A DNA stretch of 64,000 nucleotides from contig NC_031473.1 of the NCBI RefSeq assembly GCF_000006565.2, positions 2,151,441 through 2,215,440 on the forward strand. The letters run 5' to 3'. Source of the DNA: Toxoplasma gondii ME49. Its lineage: Eukaryota; Apicomplexa; Conoidasida; Eucoccidiorida; Sarcocystidae. The position numbers were made by a program, and so were the translations under genes. Below the pieces are notes generated by a model. It had not been told where the DNA came from, did no database searches, and saw only the letters and a program-made list of their open reading frames with translations. Positions 1-14,150 of this stretch are shown piece after piece. The number at the start of each line of letters is the position of its first letter. Positions within the stretch are counted from its first letter, which is position 1.

Positions 1-75
1 AAGGAGGGAGGAGCGAAATATTTCCTGCACCAAGGAGAAGAAAGCCACCCCGACGACGCCCTCGAACTCGCGAGC

Positions 76-390
76 ATGGCAGCAGCTGAACCTTCCCTGC
101 CGGTCCTTGATCCGGGCATGGTCGCCGCAACCGGAGCGTTTCTGTTGCTGTTTGCAGGAGTGATTTTTGTCGCATGTTTGTACACTATGGTTATTTCCAA
201 GCTTGACTGGGGTGGTGCGGCCGAAACTGACGCCACGCAACTGGCGGAGGGTGACCAAGAATTCCGGACTGCGGTGGAAGCCATTCGCGACGACTATTAC
301 TACTGTCTTCTCGCGCCTCTCTCGCTTGTCACGTTGTTCCCATTTGTTCACTGGAACTGGCTGAGCATGAAGTTTTTTCGACATGCTTGA
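76..390 (+). CDS. PIGY: PIG-Y-like subunit of GPI-N-acetylglucosaminyltransferase
   Basis: Single-exon ORF of 104 residues with an ATG start in a good context (GCGAGCATGG). There are two hydrophobic segments, about residues 15-40 and 74-97. The second carries the family signature: a Tyr-rich start, LLAPLSLVTLFPFVHWNW, and a C-terminal end in KFFRHA, which matches the K-L/F-FRHN ending of PIG-Y. In eukaryotes PIG-Y is a small ER membrane subunit of the GPI-GnT complex (PIG-A, C, H, P, Q, Y, DPM2), which makes GlcNAc-PI, the first GPI-anchor intermediate. The length is slightly greater than the human protein (about 71 residues) because of the N-terminal part and the linker between helices. It converges with VPS35 downstream. 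The promoter is cut by the window edge. An upstream exon cannot be excluded but is not needed. Confidence 0.82.
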   Translation: MAAAEPSLPVLDPGMVAATGAFLLLFAGVIFVACLYTMVISKLDWGGAAETDATQLAEGDQEFRTAVEAIRDDYYYCLLAPLSLVTLFPFVHWNWLSMKFFRHA

Positions 391-2212
391 GACTCTGTCA
401 AATACTGAAATTGAACTCTGGTTTTCTGCCGGGCTTCAGTCGGCAAGATCGATTTGCGCGCATTGCCGCTCTTAACCAGGCTGGTTTCCCTGAAGGAAAA
501 GTGAAGAGAAATCTGCGTATGTCTTGAGTCCGACTTGACTGTAGTCTCACGTCTTTTCCGGACTTAGCATGACGGTGTATGGCTTTGCAGAAAGATCGTG
601 GGGTAGACTTCGTTTTAACCCAGACACCGACCCCTGGGTCTCTATGCCGTCTACCGGGATTGTCGCCAAGAGGACATACTCAACACCTGACGATTTGCAC
701 AGATGGACAGTAGCTACCACTGATCGTGCTCGGTCAGGGATCTCCGTTATGTTGATAGATCCAGCAGACTCACGTGTCTGTTATAATGTCTGTTATAATG
801 GAAATCTCTCCCCTAATGTAGCTCTCCTGCTGTGGTGGATGCTCGCCGCCTTAGAGGACCAATCAGAAGACGTGAAAGACGGACTGTGTCTTCTAAACAA
901 TTGTCTAGCGAGTACATAGATGGCAAAGAAGTCGCGGTTGCAACTTCTGCCTAAATGCATGAACTGGTGCCTACACTGTACAGACGGGCTCGAATGCCAT
1001 CATTATATATATATATATATATATCCTGTACACAAGTATATGACTATACATATAAGGATAATATATATTCATATATAAGGACAATGTAAATATATAATAT
1101 CCAGCGAGATATAGCGATATACTGCGTATGTGTATATGGGGTTCTCTCAGATATAGCGACCGACACGAACATTCCTGTATTCGGACCACGTATCTTCCCT
1201 GCGTTTAACTTTTCTTATTTCCTCTACCGTCCGCTTTTTTAAAGTTAGCAGCTCAACTGCGAGTATCAGGGAATCGTACTCAGGCCTATTATTTGATGTG
1301 ACGAAAACTTCCTCCGTCCTTGTGTGTCACCTCAGCTGAGCAGACGCACATCTCGATGCTTCCTTTTTACATTTGTTGGACATTTCTTAAGGCGTACAAT
1401 GGTTATGGTGCATGTCTTTTACTTTTTTTGTCTCTGGAGTTGAAAGGCGGTTAGACGAAAAACTTAATGTTTTGATTTTGGTTTTTAACTTGCAGTGCCA
1501 TTTATGCTTCAAAGACATGCTGCTTCACTTCTGCTCACGTTGACCCCCAAGCTTGTCACGCTACATGCTGAGAGAGGAGGGGTATTTCTTGATTAAAAAC
1601 GATACGATGAAACACAGCGACAGTGACATCAGGTAGGTGACGGTTGCGAAAAAGGGAAGAGCAAAGGGAGATATGACGAGAGAGCGACGACCAAAACGGC
1701 TTTGGGCGGCTACAGCCTCGCAGGCGATATCTCGAGCAATCCTAGAGGGTAAACACGCGTCTCGAAGTCTATTTGTCAGCATTGCGTCTTGTGATTTCGG
1801 GAGGCGCAGCAGCGCAGTTTTCGACTCGCATTCGACCAACAGACACTTTTGGGGTCTGTTTTTTCGTAAGAGTGTCGCATTCGAAACAGCAACTACGCGT
1901 GCATGCATTTTTGCGCCAAGAGACACTTTTACGAACGCCAAAACAGACAAAAAGCTCCCGCCTCTGCTACACGGCTCCCTCCTGCGTCTAACGAGAAGGC
2001 ACATTTCTCATTCACCCTCCACAGATGTCTCGCGAAATACGTGCGACCGAATGCGCCTGCTTCTGGCCGACCCCGAAACGACAACAGACCAACAAAACAC
2101 CGAAAATGCGGAAAGGTCCCTTAAAACGCAAATCGGAAGAGGAAACCGAGACCCCGCAAAGGAGGCGCTGTATCCACGCCGTGTGCCTTGTGCGTGTATC
2201 CAGATCTTTCGC
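391..2212. other. Intergenic, PIG-Y/VPS35 convergent 3' region
   Basis: No convincing gene. It should hold both 3' UTRs. An imperfect AT-rich microsatellite lies around 1003-1110 and a TGCATGC word near 1900. The ORFs at 569-919 (+), 1637-2224 (+) and 1561-2004 (-) overlap each other, lack recognisable domains and show no splice-consistent partners. Confidence 0.5.
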
Positions 2213-5200
2213 CTAAGATGTTGAAACACTGATTTCATTCAGTCCAGTGAGTCCTGAGGAGGAAATGGAAGAGCAAGTCGAGGCACCGTGAACGTGCGAA
2301 CATCCGCTTGAAATCCACAAAGGGTAACAGACAGAAGGAAACTGAGTTACGGATGAGGCCGAGAAACACCGCCAGACACGCAGAAGTCGAATTCTTCAAG
2401 AAGCTAGTTCCTAAACGAAAAGGCGCTGCTTCGCACCATTGTCTGAACCCCAACAAAAGCGCCATCTGCATCGTTGTTCCTTCTACACTCATGCGTGGCG
2501 TCAAGATCTTGACAACTACCAACGCGTGATAGCTATGTTTAGTCACCCTAAACAGTAAAACTATGTGACTTGCGTACATGCAAAGGTGCATCGTGTAAGA
2601 TATCGGGACCATTCACACATTTTAACGTACGTACACGGATTCTTGTTGGTCTGATACATATTGTGGTATCAGCACGAACGCGTTTTACGCGTTTTTTGTC
2701 GAGGCAGTCTGGGGAAAGATCCATGTGACATTCGATCTCTATTTTCCACTGAAGTTCGCAAAGTCGGACAAGCCTTACCTCTCCATTTTGCTCCCTCTGT
2801 CTCCTTTTTCCGCTTCAAATAGCGCACCGTGTTGCGGAAGCTCGCGAGGGCCTCTTCCTGGCCGGCCTCTGACACCACATGGGAACTCCAACAGAAAAAG
2901 TTACTTGATTACTTTCAATTTCCACTCTGACACCTCACTGGAAACTTTCATGTACAGTTGCAATTCGCGAAGACCGCAACCTTGATAATACGGACATCTG
3001 GATCTCGTACAAAGATCCACTTTTGTTCCTCGACTTGAAAGATAGTTATCCATCGCAGCATGACGCAGAAACAGAAATGATCACGTCGTCATGATAGTGT
3101 GTGTGTGTGTGTGTGTAAATACGTTTCCCGAACTCTTTGTCCTCCTGTCTCTCTACGTCTCTCTGCAAATACATAGATATGTTTGTGTACATACGCGTAG
3201 GCATATATGCTTACAAATATGTAAGCAGGGACGTTTTTGTATGGATGTGTCGACTTGCATGGACTAGCCATTTGCATCTGCATATTTTTACAAGTGCTTT
3301 TCTATCTACTTTCCCCTCGGTCCACATCTCCAGGAATCCGTCTCGATAAATGCGGCTGTGTTCTGTTGAACAGCTTATCCCGGCCACTTAGGATCATGGA
3401 AAACATTGGCACAAAAAAAAAATCAAAGTTACGCCACACACCACTGAAGCGTTTTCCAAAGTAAACCAAGGCACCTGGGTTGCTATTCTACGTTTCAAAC
3501 CGCGAATAACTTGTCTGCTGGAAAAAAGTAAACTACCAACACACAGATAAACAAAAAAACCTATAAAAAACCGACCTCTGCTCGAAAAAGCGCGGCTAAA
3601 CACACAGTTTGATTATTCGTCTACACATGAAACAGTCTGAATGCCTACACAGGAAAGGTCCGAAATCTTTACGTAAACTCGAGGACGCCTAGCTACATTT
3701 CGAGCTATGAGAAAGAGTGAACACATGTCTACACGTGAAAATCCCAGAACGGCGTCTACACACCCGAGAACCTACGTAAAGGTCTCGACTCGAGAAATCC
3801 TAAACAATCGTTCTCAGGTGGTAAGCATAAATTCATGCTTTTCTATCGAGTGGCAGAAAAAAACACTCGCGTTGGAGGCCTGACCTTGTAGCGCGAAGTT
3901 GACATGTTCTGCACAGAGCGCGAGGAGGTTTTGAATGAAGTCGACAGTCACCTGAAAAGACGACACAATTTCTTAGCTCTAGGATGCAACATATATTCCC
4001 CTTTCCCCCTTAAGAACACCTTTAATTCGCAGCGGTGTGTTCTCCTTCGTTCCCGTTCGCCTTATACGCGAAGAAGAAAACCAGCTGTGAAAGCGTTCTT
4101 TGACGCGATTCCTCGCTTCACATACATACGGGTGCCTTGAAAGACATACGAGCACATTCATACTCATGCATGCATCTACAGCGATCTGCCTCTTTAAACA
4201 GACACAGCCAAACTCACGCATAAATCCACCAATACCAACGGCTTTCGGTAAGAGACGTCTACAGACATGCATGAATGAGTAAATACAACACATTCATTCC
4301 CCCGTACCTGCAACAAGAACAAACAGCATATATACATACATAGATACACACATACATACACATATATATATATATATATGTATGCGCGTGCTTATGTATG
4401 GTGCACAAAGCGTGTGAAATACGTTTTCTCTGTGAGATGCAGGTGTAGGAACCGGGACTTGTTGGTCTTTACCTCGTGGTTATCTCGCTCATAGTAGTAG
4501 ATGTATTTGTCGAGAATATCCGTGAATAAACAAACGTGTGCGGTGGAGGACTGGACAGCAATGTCGGCAATTTTCAGACACTTTTGCAGACACTCCAAAA
4601 CCCTTCTGGAATCGCGGACGCTTTCCTAAAAAAGAAGAAAAAAATCGCCGGACCACAGCTCTTCAAGGCGTCGAATTTTTCCAGCGTTGTCGGGGCGACC
4701 AGAGAAAACGAAAATCGCGAAAAACACGATCGCAACGAAAAAGGTGTCTCTTTCCCTCACTGCATCCTCCACAACAACCTACACCAAAAAAGTCGCGCGA
4801 CATTACATACATACATATATATATATATATAAAGGTATATACATTTACAGACATGAATACCGGTGTGTTTCTATCATTCTGGACCTTGAAAAAAGACTAC
4901 CAAGGAAACGTAGCTGAATCGGCGGGAAGTAAATTGAAAACAATTCACTAAAGACATACACAGAGAGAAGAACGAGAGAGGCAAGGCTATCAGGAATGCG
5001 ACGAAAATCGAGTTCCACACCACATATGTGATCCGCATTTGTCACATACATTTGACTTGGAAAAAACGTACAGTCCTCCAGCCTTGTGGGGCTTGTGTGA
5101 GAAACAAGTTATTTCTTAGATTGGCATTATAATTTGAGTTACCAAGAAAATCAGACAACAGGTGTAAATTTAGATCATGAGTTCTTTGTCGGATAATTAC

Positions 5201-8200
5201 TTCATTGATGAAGTTTGAATAAAGCAGTTTCTCAATAAAACGATATAGAAGAATTCCTTTTTCAAAGCAAAAAGCCGCAGCAGGCTGTGGAAAAGACTTC
5301 TGCAACTCTTATCCATGCAAACCAATAATTTGGAAGAAGTGGAATCGCGACTCATGCAGAAAAAAAGTCTCGTCCCCACACTCTTTGTCAACATAAAACT
5401 CCACATGCGCACATGCGTAAATGTGAAGACATATGTATATATGCATATGTATACATCTGCGTGTATATATATGTGTATATATGTATACATACGGACGACC
5501 AACTTACGTTGTTCCAGAAAAGGTGGGAGCAGGTGAGAATTGCGCGACACTGGTCGGGTCTCTTGAGAAGCTTGGCCGCATGCTGCGTGATTTTTGCGCT
5601 GATGTTTTCGTAGTTGTCTTTTTCCAGAGTATGGATATGACCCACGACAGAGCCGACGAACTCGGAAATCAAATTATACTGCGATTTGCTGTCGGAAATT
5701 TCTTCCTCGTAGCAGACAAGCGCCTGCGTCAAGTACTCGTAAGTGATGGCCTCGTAAGACCCGGGACAGCGAAGGTTTGCACTGTCGGCAACGATCGCCG
5801 ACATGAGGAAGAGACGAAGCGCGGTCTGCAAACAACGGAACAAAAAAGAAACAGAATGCAGGAGAGAAAGGGATGAGGCAGAAAAACAAGGGGAGAGAAG
5901 GACAAGAAGACGAAGAGAAACCAATTTGGGAAAGGATGAACAGCGAGGGGAAAAGAAGGAATAAATCAACACCGACACCACTACGCATCTCGAAGTCTAC
6001 ACGCGGACATCCTCATCCAGACAAGGCGTTAGACATGTACACATTCAGATGCAGGCACTTGGACAACGATTGCAAATTCGTCTTGCATACATACACATAC
6101 CTCTATACAGGGACGTAAAATTGGATACCGAGAACCTACAACAAAAAGACGCCGATGTACGTGAATCTCTCGCCAAGGTAAATACGGCCACGAGAGAAAA
6201 TGGAAGGTGATTGTGACACCCACTCTTGAACATTGCATCCCTTTCCTTTGAAACACTCGTTTCTTCTCTCCATCGGGACATGAAAGTGCAAGCGTTCCGT
6301 CGACGGGAACAGGCTTACTTGGGCACTGCACTGAACAAGCTGAGTGCACGACCCATGGACGAACTGGAAAATTTTCTTAGCAGAGACAGTTGGAGCGGGC
6401 AAGTCGGAGTCTCCTCGCTGGTGCTCTTCGACGCGGTCCAGAATTCGCGGCACCAATTGCAGCGCCGCAACGACCAGAGGCGGAAGAGTGTACCTCAAGC
6501 GCCTCAGTCCACCTTCGAAAACGAAAGAGAAGAAGTGAGAAGACGAAGAAAGAGAGGTCTGGGGTGTGAATCTTCAGACCCCACATCTGTCGCTCCCCGT
6601 GTCGCTGTCTTTCGACCGCTACTTGTCGCTCCGACTTTTACACAGAGAGAAGAGAGGAGAGAAGAAGAGTGCGAGAGAAGGAGAGAGGAAAGTGAAAGAG
6701 AGAGGGAAGACTGAGACAAAAAGAGAGAAGGAGAGCGGAGTCGGAGTTCCAGAGCTCGGTTTTTCTTTCGTCTCTCGACCTGCGCTTCTGCGCTCACCTT
6801 CCCCAAATTTTTCTCTGGCGATGCACAACAGAGCGAAGTGCAGGTCTGTGTCTGGGTTGTGGAGGAGGTGAACGAGTTTGCTGACACTCTGTTGCTCCGC
6901 ACTGAATGCCGAAGAAGCGCCTCCTTCATCTTCGTCAAGCGGTGTGTCCGGAGCGTCCAACACGAGGGGAGAGATGAACTCCAGAAAACGCGATAAAGCT
7001 GACGGCTGGTCCAGCGCCACGTTCGACCCCAGCACCGCAGACACCATCGAGACCGCGACTGCATGCAGAGAAAGCAGACAGCGTCGACCGTCCGCGTCAC
7101 AGAGAAGTTCCATCACCGACAAACAACAGGGATGGAACGCAATCCAGTGAAGCCCAAAGTCTCTTCCAGCAGTCCTGGCCCTCTCTTTATCGCGATCCCC
7201 TTTGCACTGCCTTCCAATCCTTGTCTGTGTCGAGAGACGTTGGCACAGCAACTTTACCTTGTTTCCTGGTGTCGAAGTCCAGGTATCCCATGAGGCAGGG
7301 GAAGTGTTCAATTTCAAGGACAGAGAGAGAGAGGGTGCGCAGAGGGGAAGACAGAAGTTCAACGACGGCTTCGACACCAGCGGGAGACAGGCGCGACTGT
7401 TCGCCGCTGCGCGCCTCTCCCCCGTCTTCTCTCTTCTCTGAGAGACATCGGGAAAGGAGCACGGCTGTTGACGCGAGAATGCCATCTACGTGGTCCACGC
7501 GGTCCGGGAAGAGAGTGAGTGTGAAGGAGAGAAAAGCCATCTGGAGCTCGAGGAGAGAAGTTAAGTCCGTGGACGGGGGAGTCTTGCCTCCAGACAGGTT
7601 CCCCACTAAAGAACCGGCAACAGGTGGAGAGTCCAGAGACCCCTCTTTAACGCCGTTCGATTGAGAGGAACTCGACTCAGACAAAGAAAGCAAATAACGA
7701 TCTTGCAACTCCAAAATGTACCGACGGAAAAGAGCGAAGACGTCCACGTCTGCAGGCACACTCTGGACAAAGAAAAAAAGAAAACAAGGCGCTTAGGTAC
7801 GGGGAAGGGGATATGGTGTGGACGGAAAACGAAGAAACAAAGTGAAAGAAGGAAACAAAGAGAAAGAGAGAGAGACCCTGGAAAGAAAAAAACGAGGAAA
7901 AACGGAAACAGACAACGGATTGGCGCCAGGCCATAATATTATCAGAACACAAACGTTTATCTGATGGACAGAGCCTTCCCCGAAGAATCCAGAATTTTAC
8001 CAAAGTTATTGAAAAAACAATTTCGTGTCTAGATACACTTGAAAGCGCGAAGTTTTGCTTCCAATTCAGAAGACTTCCCTTCTCGTCGTTATCATGATCT
8101 CGGGGAGAGAGAAGGCGATCGTCGCGAGACAGGACACACAAGGGTGTGAGTGGGAGAAAATCAATCAGTAAGGATTGTCAATTGGAGGTTTTGCGAAGAA

Positions 8201-11200
8201 AGCACTGGGACGCGCATCACCTCAAAGTTAGTCTCGCGTCGTGAACGCGCTCGAAAGATAAAGGGCAAAAATGATTCTTTTGTCAGAGATCTTTGAGACT
8301 CCCATATGAAGCGTTGTCTGACACGTGCCGTGGCTGCGACAGATTCCCTCCGAAACTTCCTCAACTTCATCAAATACTAAAACTGTCGAAGGATTCTTCG
8401 CAACAGCTTCAGCTCCCCGCCTGTGTTTTCAATAACTTCTCACCTCAGGCTCCGACTGAACAAAGTTAGCGAGGCGGTTGAGGAGGTTGACGAAGATGGC
8501 CTTGAGATCGACTGCAGACGCACACAGAACCCAGTTGTCTGCACAGATCGGAGCCTCCTCATCTCTTGAGAAGTGTTGAAGTTTTCCATACAACCGCCCC
8601 ATGCCCCCCTTCACCAGCTGCCTCGTCGGTGGACGCGTTTTTGAACCTGCGTCGACGGACCCCTACACATGCATGCGCATTCACACAGATGTGAGTCTGT
8701 ACCAGTCTTTTGCGTGTGGCGTACCTGTGGGCTGAACATTCAGGCAAGCCTGGAGGAAGGGATCCAGCGTCTGCAAGTGACATTCATCTGAGAACACCTG
8801 GATGATGCAGTCGAGGAGGTACTGCTGAGCCATGCCGTCTCGACAGCCGACAACTTGCTCCAGCAGACGCGGCAAAGCCTCCTCTCTGTAAAATTCCACG
8901 CTCATCCCGTCCAGCTGAGCCATGCGGACCAGAGTAGACCCAACCAACACGCGGAGGTCGTGTCTCTCCTTCTCGCGCTTCTGGCGCTCTCGCGCGCTGC
9001 CTTGGTGCTGCAGCCGGACCCACAGACGCGTCGCCTCTGTGAAGTTGGTAAGCAAAAACGCAAAGGCGTCGTTCATCGTCCCTGCGCCCTCTCTGGAAGC
9101 AAATGCAAAGACAGTGCAAAACACACTCTGATCGGTTGCGTTCTACGCGACAGAGATGTGGAGCACGGCTGTCACTCGAGGCCGCACAGGCGAAAGCGGA
9201 CACAAACACACAGCATGCGAAGACATGTGCCACAAAAGAGAGCCTCGCAGTGCAGAGCAGAGGACGAGGGAAACCACGCGAAGATGTAAATTCAAAGAAG
9301 TGACTGCAAAGAGAGATCCACAGCGACGCGTGGACCCCAGGCTGAACGAAAAGGAAGAACATGCACGCGCGATGCAGTATTGCCAAGAGGCTGCGCTGGC
9401 GGAAACGAATTCCATGGCAAGATGCTAGAGAACATGAATGCAAGGGAACATCAGCCCCTGAAAAGCAGAGAGGAAACAGACACACACGCAGGAAGACAAC
9501 TCACACATCCCCCATACTGAATGCTAAAAAAACGTCACCACAACCTCCATACAAAGTTGGCTAGTCGTCTGCTCTACAGCAAATTTATTCTATGGGTTCG
9601 GCCCGACGACAGCATCGGAACTTCTATTCTAAATTGCAACAACGGAAAAGGGAGGGACTGCCAAGCTGCTGTCTGTGCATGCAAAGTTCTAGGTCACCAG
9701 TCGTACCTCTCGTATTCAGAGCCGACATCAGGAAGTTTGTCTTTGCACATTTGCGTGAGGTAGAAGCGAAGGAAGAGGCCACGCATCGGGTGCTGGACAC
9801 CCTTGCAAAGTTCCGTCATGTCTCGCAGAATATCACATGCAGGGGCTTCACGCGACTTGATGTAACTCGCCCCGACAGTGATCAGAAGGTACAGACGCGG
9901 AATGATGTTTCCCGCGTGCTGGACGGACTCGTACAATTCCGACATCTTCCTGTTATGGCGAGACTTGTCAGAAAAGAAGGCCGAGAGGTGCTGGAGCTCG
10001 TGGAAGACGAGCATGTCTGGACAGCCGAGACAGAAAAGCAGTGCAAACGGTGTGTCAACGAAGACCAGTTGTGACGACCGTGTGAGCGCTTGGGTCAGGA
10101 TCAGAGGAAGCAGACAAGTCCCACACCAGACGGACATGTCTGAAAAGGCTTCCCAGAAGATAAGCTGGAGAGGCCGCAGATCTCATCGGAAGCTTTAGAG
10201 CGGTGAACTTGTGAAGAAATTCTTCGGAGGAAAATGGTGCGGAAGGAGGCGGTTGCATCTCAGGCTCGCAGGTAAAGGAGAGGATCAGTATCTGGGTGAC
10301 CTGTCGCCTGTTTGATGACTGGGTAAACGCCTTTAATTCCTGGTACGGTAACGGCTGTGTTTGAGTAGCGGCTCGCGTTCCCGATTCCCTACGTACTCAG
10401 CGCATGCAGTACCACTCAAGAAACAACTGAAGCTAACCCAAAACCTCGTCTTCAACAGACACTCGCCACCGAGCACCTGAGCCCGGGAAACTCCGCGGCA
10501 ACTTACACAGTTCATAGTAAGTCTTGGGAGAGAGCAGCGACGTGCGTAACTCGCAGATCATATTCGAGGCATGTTTCAGAGCCTCGCGCAGGTTGTCGCT
10601 GTCCTGCACACAGAAAAACCGGACACGGCAAAAGACAGACAGCAACATGCAAAACGAGATCACGGAGTTCTGGTCCAAGGAAAGGTCCTCCACTTAAAAA
10701 CCGTTCCAAATAACTGCAGGTGCCACTCTACGAAGCACTTTGCGTGCCTGTGTGCTTGCTACCGTTCAAAACAGAGAAAATAGCATCATGGCCCCACGCA
10801 TTCCGGAAATCGGAATGGACTCTCCATGGCCGTCACCGGCGTTCTATTCTGTAGTTAGAAAACGACCTCGGCGCGTCTTTCACATTTCTCGAGTGCAGCT
10901 ACTAAGCGGTAAAATCCACGATTACAGAGAATCCAGAAACAGCGCGGGAATAGTGCTAAGTTTGACGGAACCACCGCACCAGAAAGGCACTCCGTAACCC
11001 GGTCCACCGGTTCGAAACTCTTGTTCGGGCGCTTGGCATTTTCGAAAAACCGAATCACACGTGCAGCCGCACCAGGTACGCCTCTGCAGCGTATTTTTAG
11101 ACAGTGGAGAAGTTTCCTAAGAGAGAAGAACGGCCTTCTACCAACACTGACACGCATTCCCGTGAGGCCGACACGAACGCGACCGAGATGCGGTGTACGT

Positions 11201-11289
11201 ACAATTGCGCGTTTCATGTACCGCGCCTGCTCCTTGACAACTGCGGACGCCTCGTCCAGCAGTTTTTCTTGATCGTGTTCCATAATCAT
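2213..11289 (-). CDS. VPS35: VPS35, retromer core subunit (13 exons)
   Basis: Phase-checked exons, 5' to 3': 11289-11203, 10603-10507, 10016-9707, 9092-8725, 8646-8444, 7762-7258, about 7160-6798, 6512-6319, 5825-5508, 4625-4473, 3951-3885, 2868-2779, 2253-2213; about 931 residues (human 796). Family blocks appear in order: DQEKLLDEA at the N-terminus, [20 protein letters not shown], the VPS26-binding PRLYLL (residues 101-106), [98 protein letters not shown], and a C-terminal [17 protein letters not shown]35 is the alpha-solenoid scaffold that joins VPS26 and VPS29 and sorts endosomal cargo back to the Golgi; in Toxoplasma it serves rhoptry, microneme and receptor traffic. I chose the ATG at 11289; the next Met is two codons on. 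The acceptor of exon 7 is weak. If the final intron is unused, translation ends at 2669 with a basic tail. Confidence 0.95.
3097..3116. repeat. (GT)n microsatellite in a VPS35 intron
   Basis: About ten GT dinucleotides lie in the intron between the exons at 3885 and 2868. Confidence 0.85.
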
Positions 11290-14150
11290 CTCGAGAACTT
11301 GGGAGACTCCAACAGACAACGGCCCTCTTTCTTCTGGAGACGGCGTCCAGGAATGCGTGACTCTGCGGCCGCCTCCCGAACGCTCTGGAAACAGGCGCGC
11401 TTCCTGGCGGACCCCGTGCGTTCCTCACAAACTGAAGCAAAAAATGACCGGTACGAGCATGCACAGGGGCCAAGGAATGCAGAAATGCCTGCGGCCGCAT
11501 CAGAAAAGCAATCAGAACTCTATCAAGTTTCAGATGATGAACGGACGGAGGCTTCCTTTCCCCGGAATGCTCGCGAGATGCCCGGTCTGGAGGGAAGGAA
11601 CTAGGGAGCACAAATGTCGACCTCGTATTTGCTCGAAGCTTTGAAAACGGGTGAACGACTTGGGTGGGAGACACGAAAAGTCAGAATCAGCGTAGCTGGT
11701 CGCCGCCGAGCAATGTGAAGCAACGATGGGTGCCTAAACGTAAAAGCCAACGATACGACGGGTGTGTTGCTGAGGCATTACCCTGCGGAACGACGCGGTT
11801 ACTCTCAGAAAACACACGCAAGGGTTCGACGTGCTCGCCGCCACACGCGTGAGACGATCAGGCGGTGAAAGCGCAAGATGGATTCGGAATTAACCTGATC
11901 CGAAAGAGACGCGAACTGTTTGGTGTGGACGGCACATTTTGCAAAATCAGAGATCCCGGCAAAACGCTGGATAGGCGCAGCAGTGACCCGTGAAGGTAAC
12001 CGGTGACCAAACCGAGAGTGGACACCAGGTCAGAAAGGGACGCCCGTCAGCCGGTTTATTTTGGAATTAGCAAACAAAAACGCATTACTGTGGAGAATTT
12101 CAGTAGGGAAACACCTCCCTGGAACGATGAACTTGGTAGAGAACGCAGTGAGGCTAAGAGTCCGTAGCCAATCCGGAGGTTCTCTCCGCGAGGCACTAGA
12201 GGAGCAGAACCCCGACAGAACGGCGGCGGATTACAGGCTATTTAGACTATATTATGAGAAACGTTGCTAGAAAGCCAGAACAAGATAGTTTCAGGTTCGG
12301 TTCATACCGTCCTTTTTACGGGGACGCCGTGAACAGTACCTTGGATGAATGCCGAGTGACCGAGAGCTGTCTTGGCGGGAAGAAGCTGGATTTCTTTTCC
12401 GTTGATCCTTTGGCACTTTCAGCTCGTGCAAATGGCCAAAAAACGACTATCCACGTCAGTGTTTCGTCGACACTAGCAAGCCCGATCAGACTTTTCCAAC
12501 GCCGAAAACCCGGGGCTTCAGCTTTTTTCACGCTGGCCTACAGTGGCGTGGCATCGCACCCCCGGTTCCGGTACCGGACTATAGACGGTATTGAAGGGTT
12601 CCCTGTCTCGCAGTGCGCTTACTAGAAAACACAAGCTTCCACACGTTCTCTTCTCAGGACGGCTCATTAAACTCCAGGAATCCGACAAAACCCAAATTGG
12701 AAAGGACCTCTTTGCCCGCGCACGCCTCTTACGGTGTGCAAGGCTGGGGGTCCCAGACTGTGTCTTGCTCATCGTGGTCGAAACGAACTGGCTATCACCC
12801 GAAGGTCGAAACCCGCTCCTCTACCGATCTTTCTGTAATTTGTGACACGCCTTCCTCGAACGAAGGCGCTGACCATTCGTTTGTGGAGGGGATGTTCCAG
12901 GTTCGCGAAACGGCTGTTTCCGGTTTAGCGTTCAACCCAAAGCGCGGCAACTGCGAACAAGTGAACGCTGCGTGAATCATAGGTACAGAGCACAATCATT
13001 GTCCTGTCAGTCTACACCGAATCGAATCCTCGCTACAACACACCGCAGACTTCTCGCACCAGCATCACGAACTGTGTGTATCGAGCAATACGAGCGCCGT
13101 CGATCTTTCACAGCAACCGTGAAGGACTGAGAGGCAGGCGGGGGTGTTCCGCCGCTTCGCGCTCGGTACGGAATCTCGCATTTCGTGCAGGTTAGCTGCT
13201 TCTGAAGGTCATCAGTTGTCATATTTGTCACACGCAGCACACACGAAACACAGAAGATGTTCTGAGGAGAATTTCAACGAGCCACACCAATCAGAAACGA
13301 AGCATCACGACAGCGTCAACGTTGCTGGGTGCAGGTCTCGCAGATGCCCTCGCGATTCACTCTACCCGTTAAAAAGCGTCCAGACTGGGTCATGACTGTC
13401 TCCTCTCACCCATAGTTTGTCTACAGGATGCTCTGTAACCCAGTAAAAGCCAGTATGTGTTCGAAGAACCCAACCGTTTGAGGGGACCAGTGTGCTTTTT
13501 TCCTCCAGACTACTGCGTGTAAATCAAGCGTCCAGCTGCCTTTCTGCATGCCCAGGAAAATGCCAGTCTCTGAGGTCCGACAGAACATGTGGATGTTCGA
13601 ATGTGCGTTAGTAGAGAACGTGCAAAACACAGTGTGTCTATTCCGCAGATATGCTGGTTAGTTGAAATAACAGGATGACTCACATCTTCACTGCTGTTGT
13701 CTCTGCTGCTTTCGCATGCGACAACCACTAATTTGGAACCTCAACACGCTTCAAAGCAAAGTTCCCTGTTTCACAAGAAAATTTGACAAGTGCTGCATGT
13801 TGACGAGATACTTCGCCCGCAAAAAATCCCATGCACCAAAACTACTTTGCTCCTTCTACGATGACTGAAAGATCCCAGCCTCTTCTAGTGCAAAAAAGGT
13901 GAATGTGAGACGCAGATTTAACAGGATCGACACTCGGAGCCTTCCCTTGAAGTCAAGCACTCAGAGGCATACTATTTGGAACCTTGTTTCTGACGAAAAA
14001 ATGACATTCTTTCCCTCACTTTCAACGCCCGTCGCTAGGTTATCACGCCCCTTCCCGTTTCCCCCTTCTCTACTTGAAGCGACAAACGGTCTTCCTCTTT
14101 CCCCTTGAATTCGCCTTAATCAACCGTCGAATCACACACTTTCACCCCTC
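11290..14150. promoter_or_regulatory. Upstream region of VPS35 / 3' flank of coiled-coil gene
   Basis: About 2.9 kb without a supported gene. It should contain the VPS35 promoter and 5' UTR near 11.3-12 kb and the 3' UTR of the gene ending at 14151. The ORFs inside are short, overlapping on both strands and featureless. No promoter element could be defined. Confidence 0.4.

Noticed and set aside
569..919. 116-codon ORF downstream of PIG-Y
   Set aside because: Has an ATG but no domain, signal or splice partner, and contains a short internal duplication (CYNV-CYNG); not enough to call.
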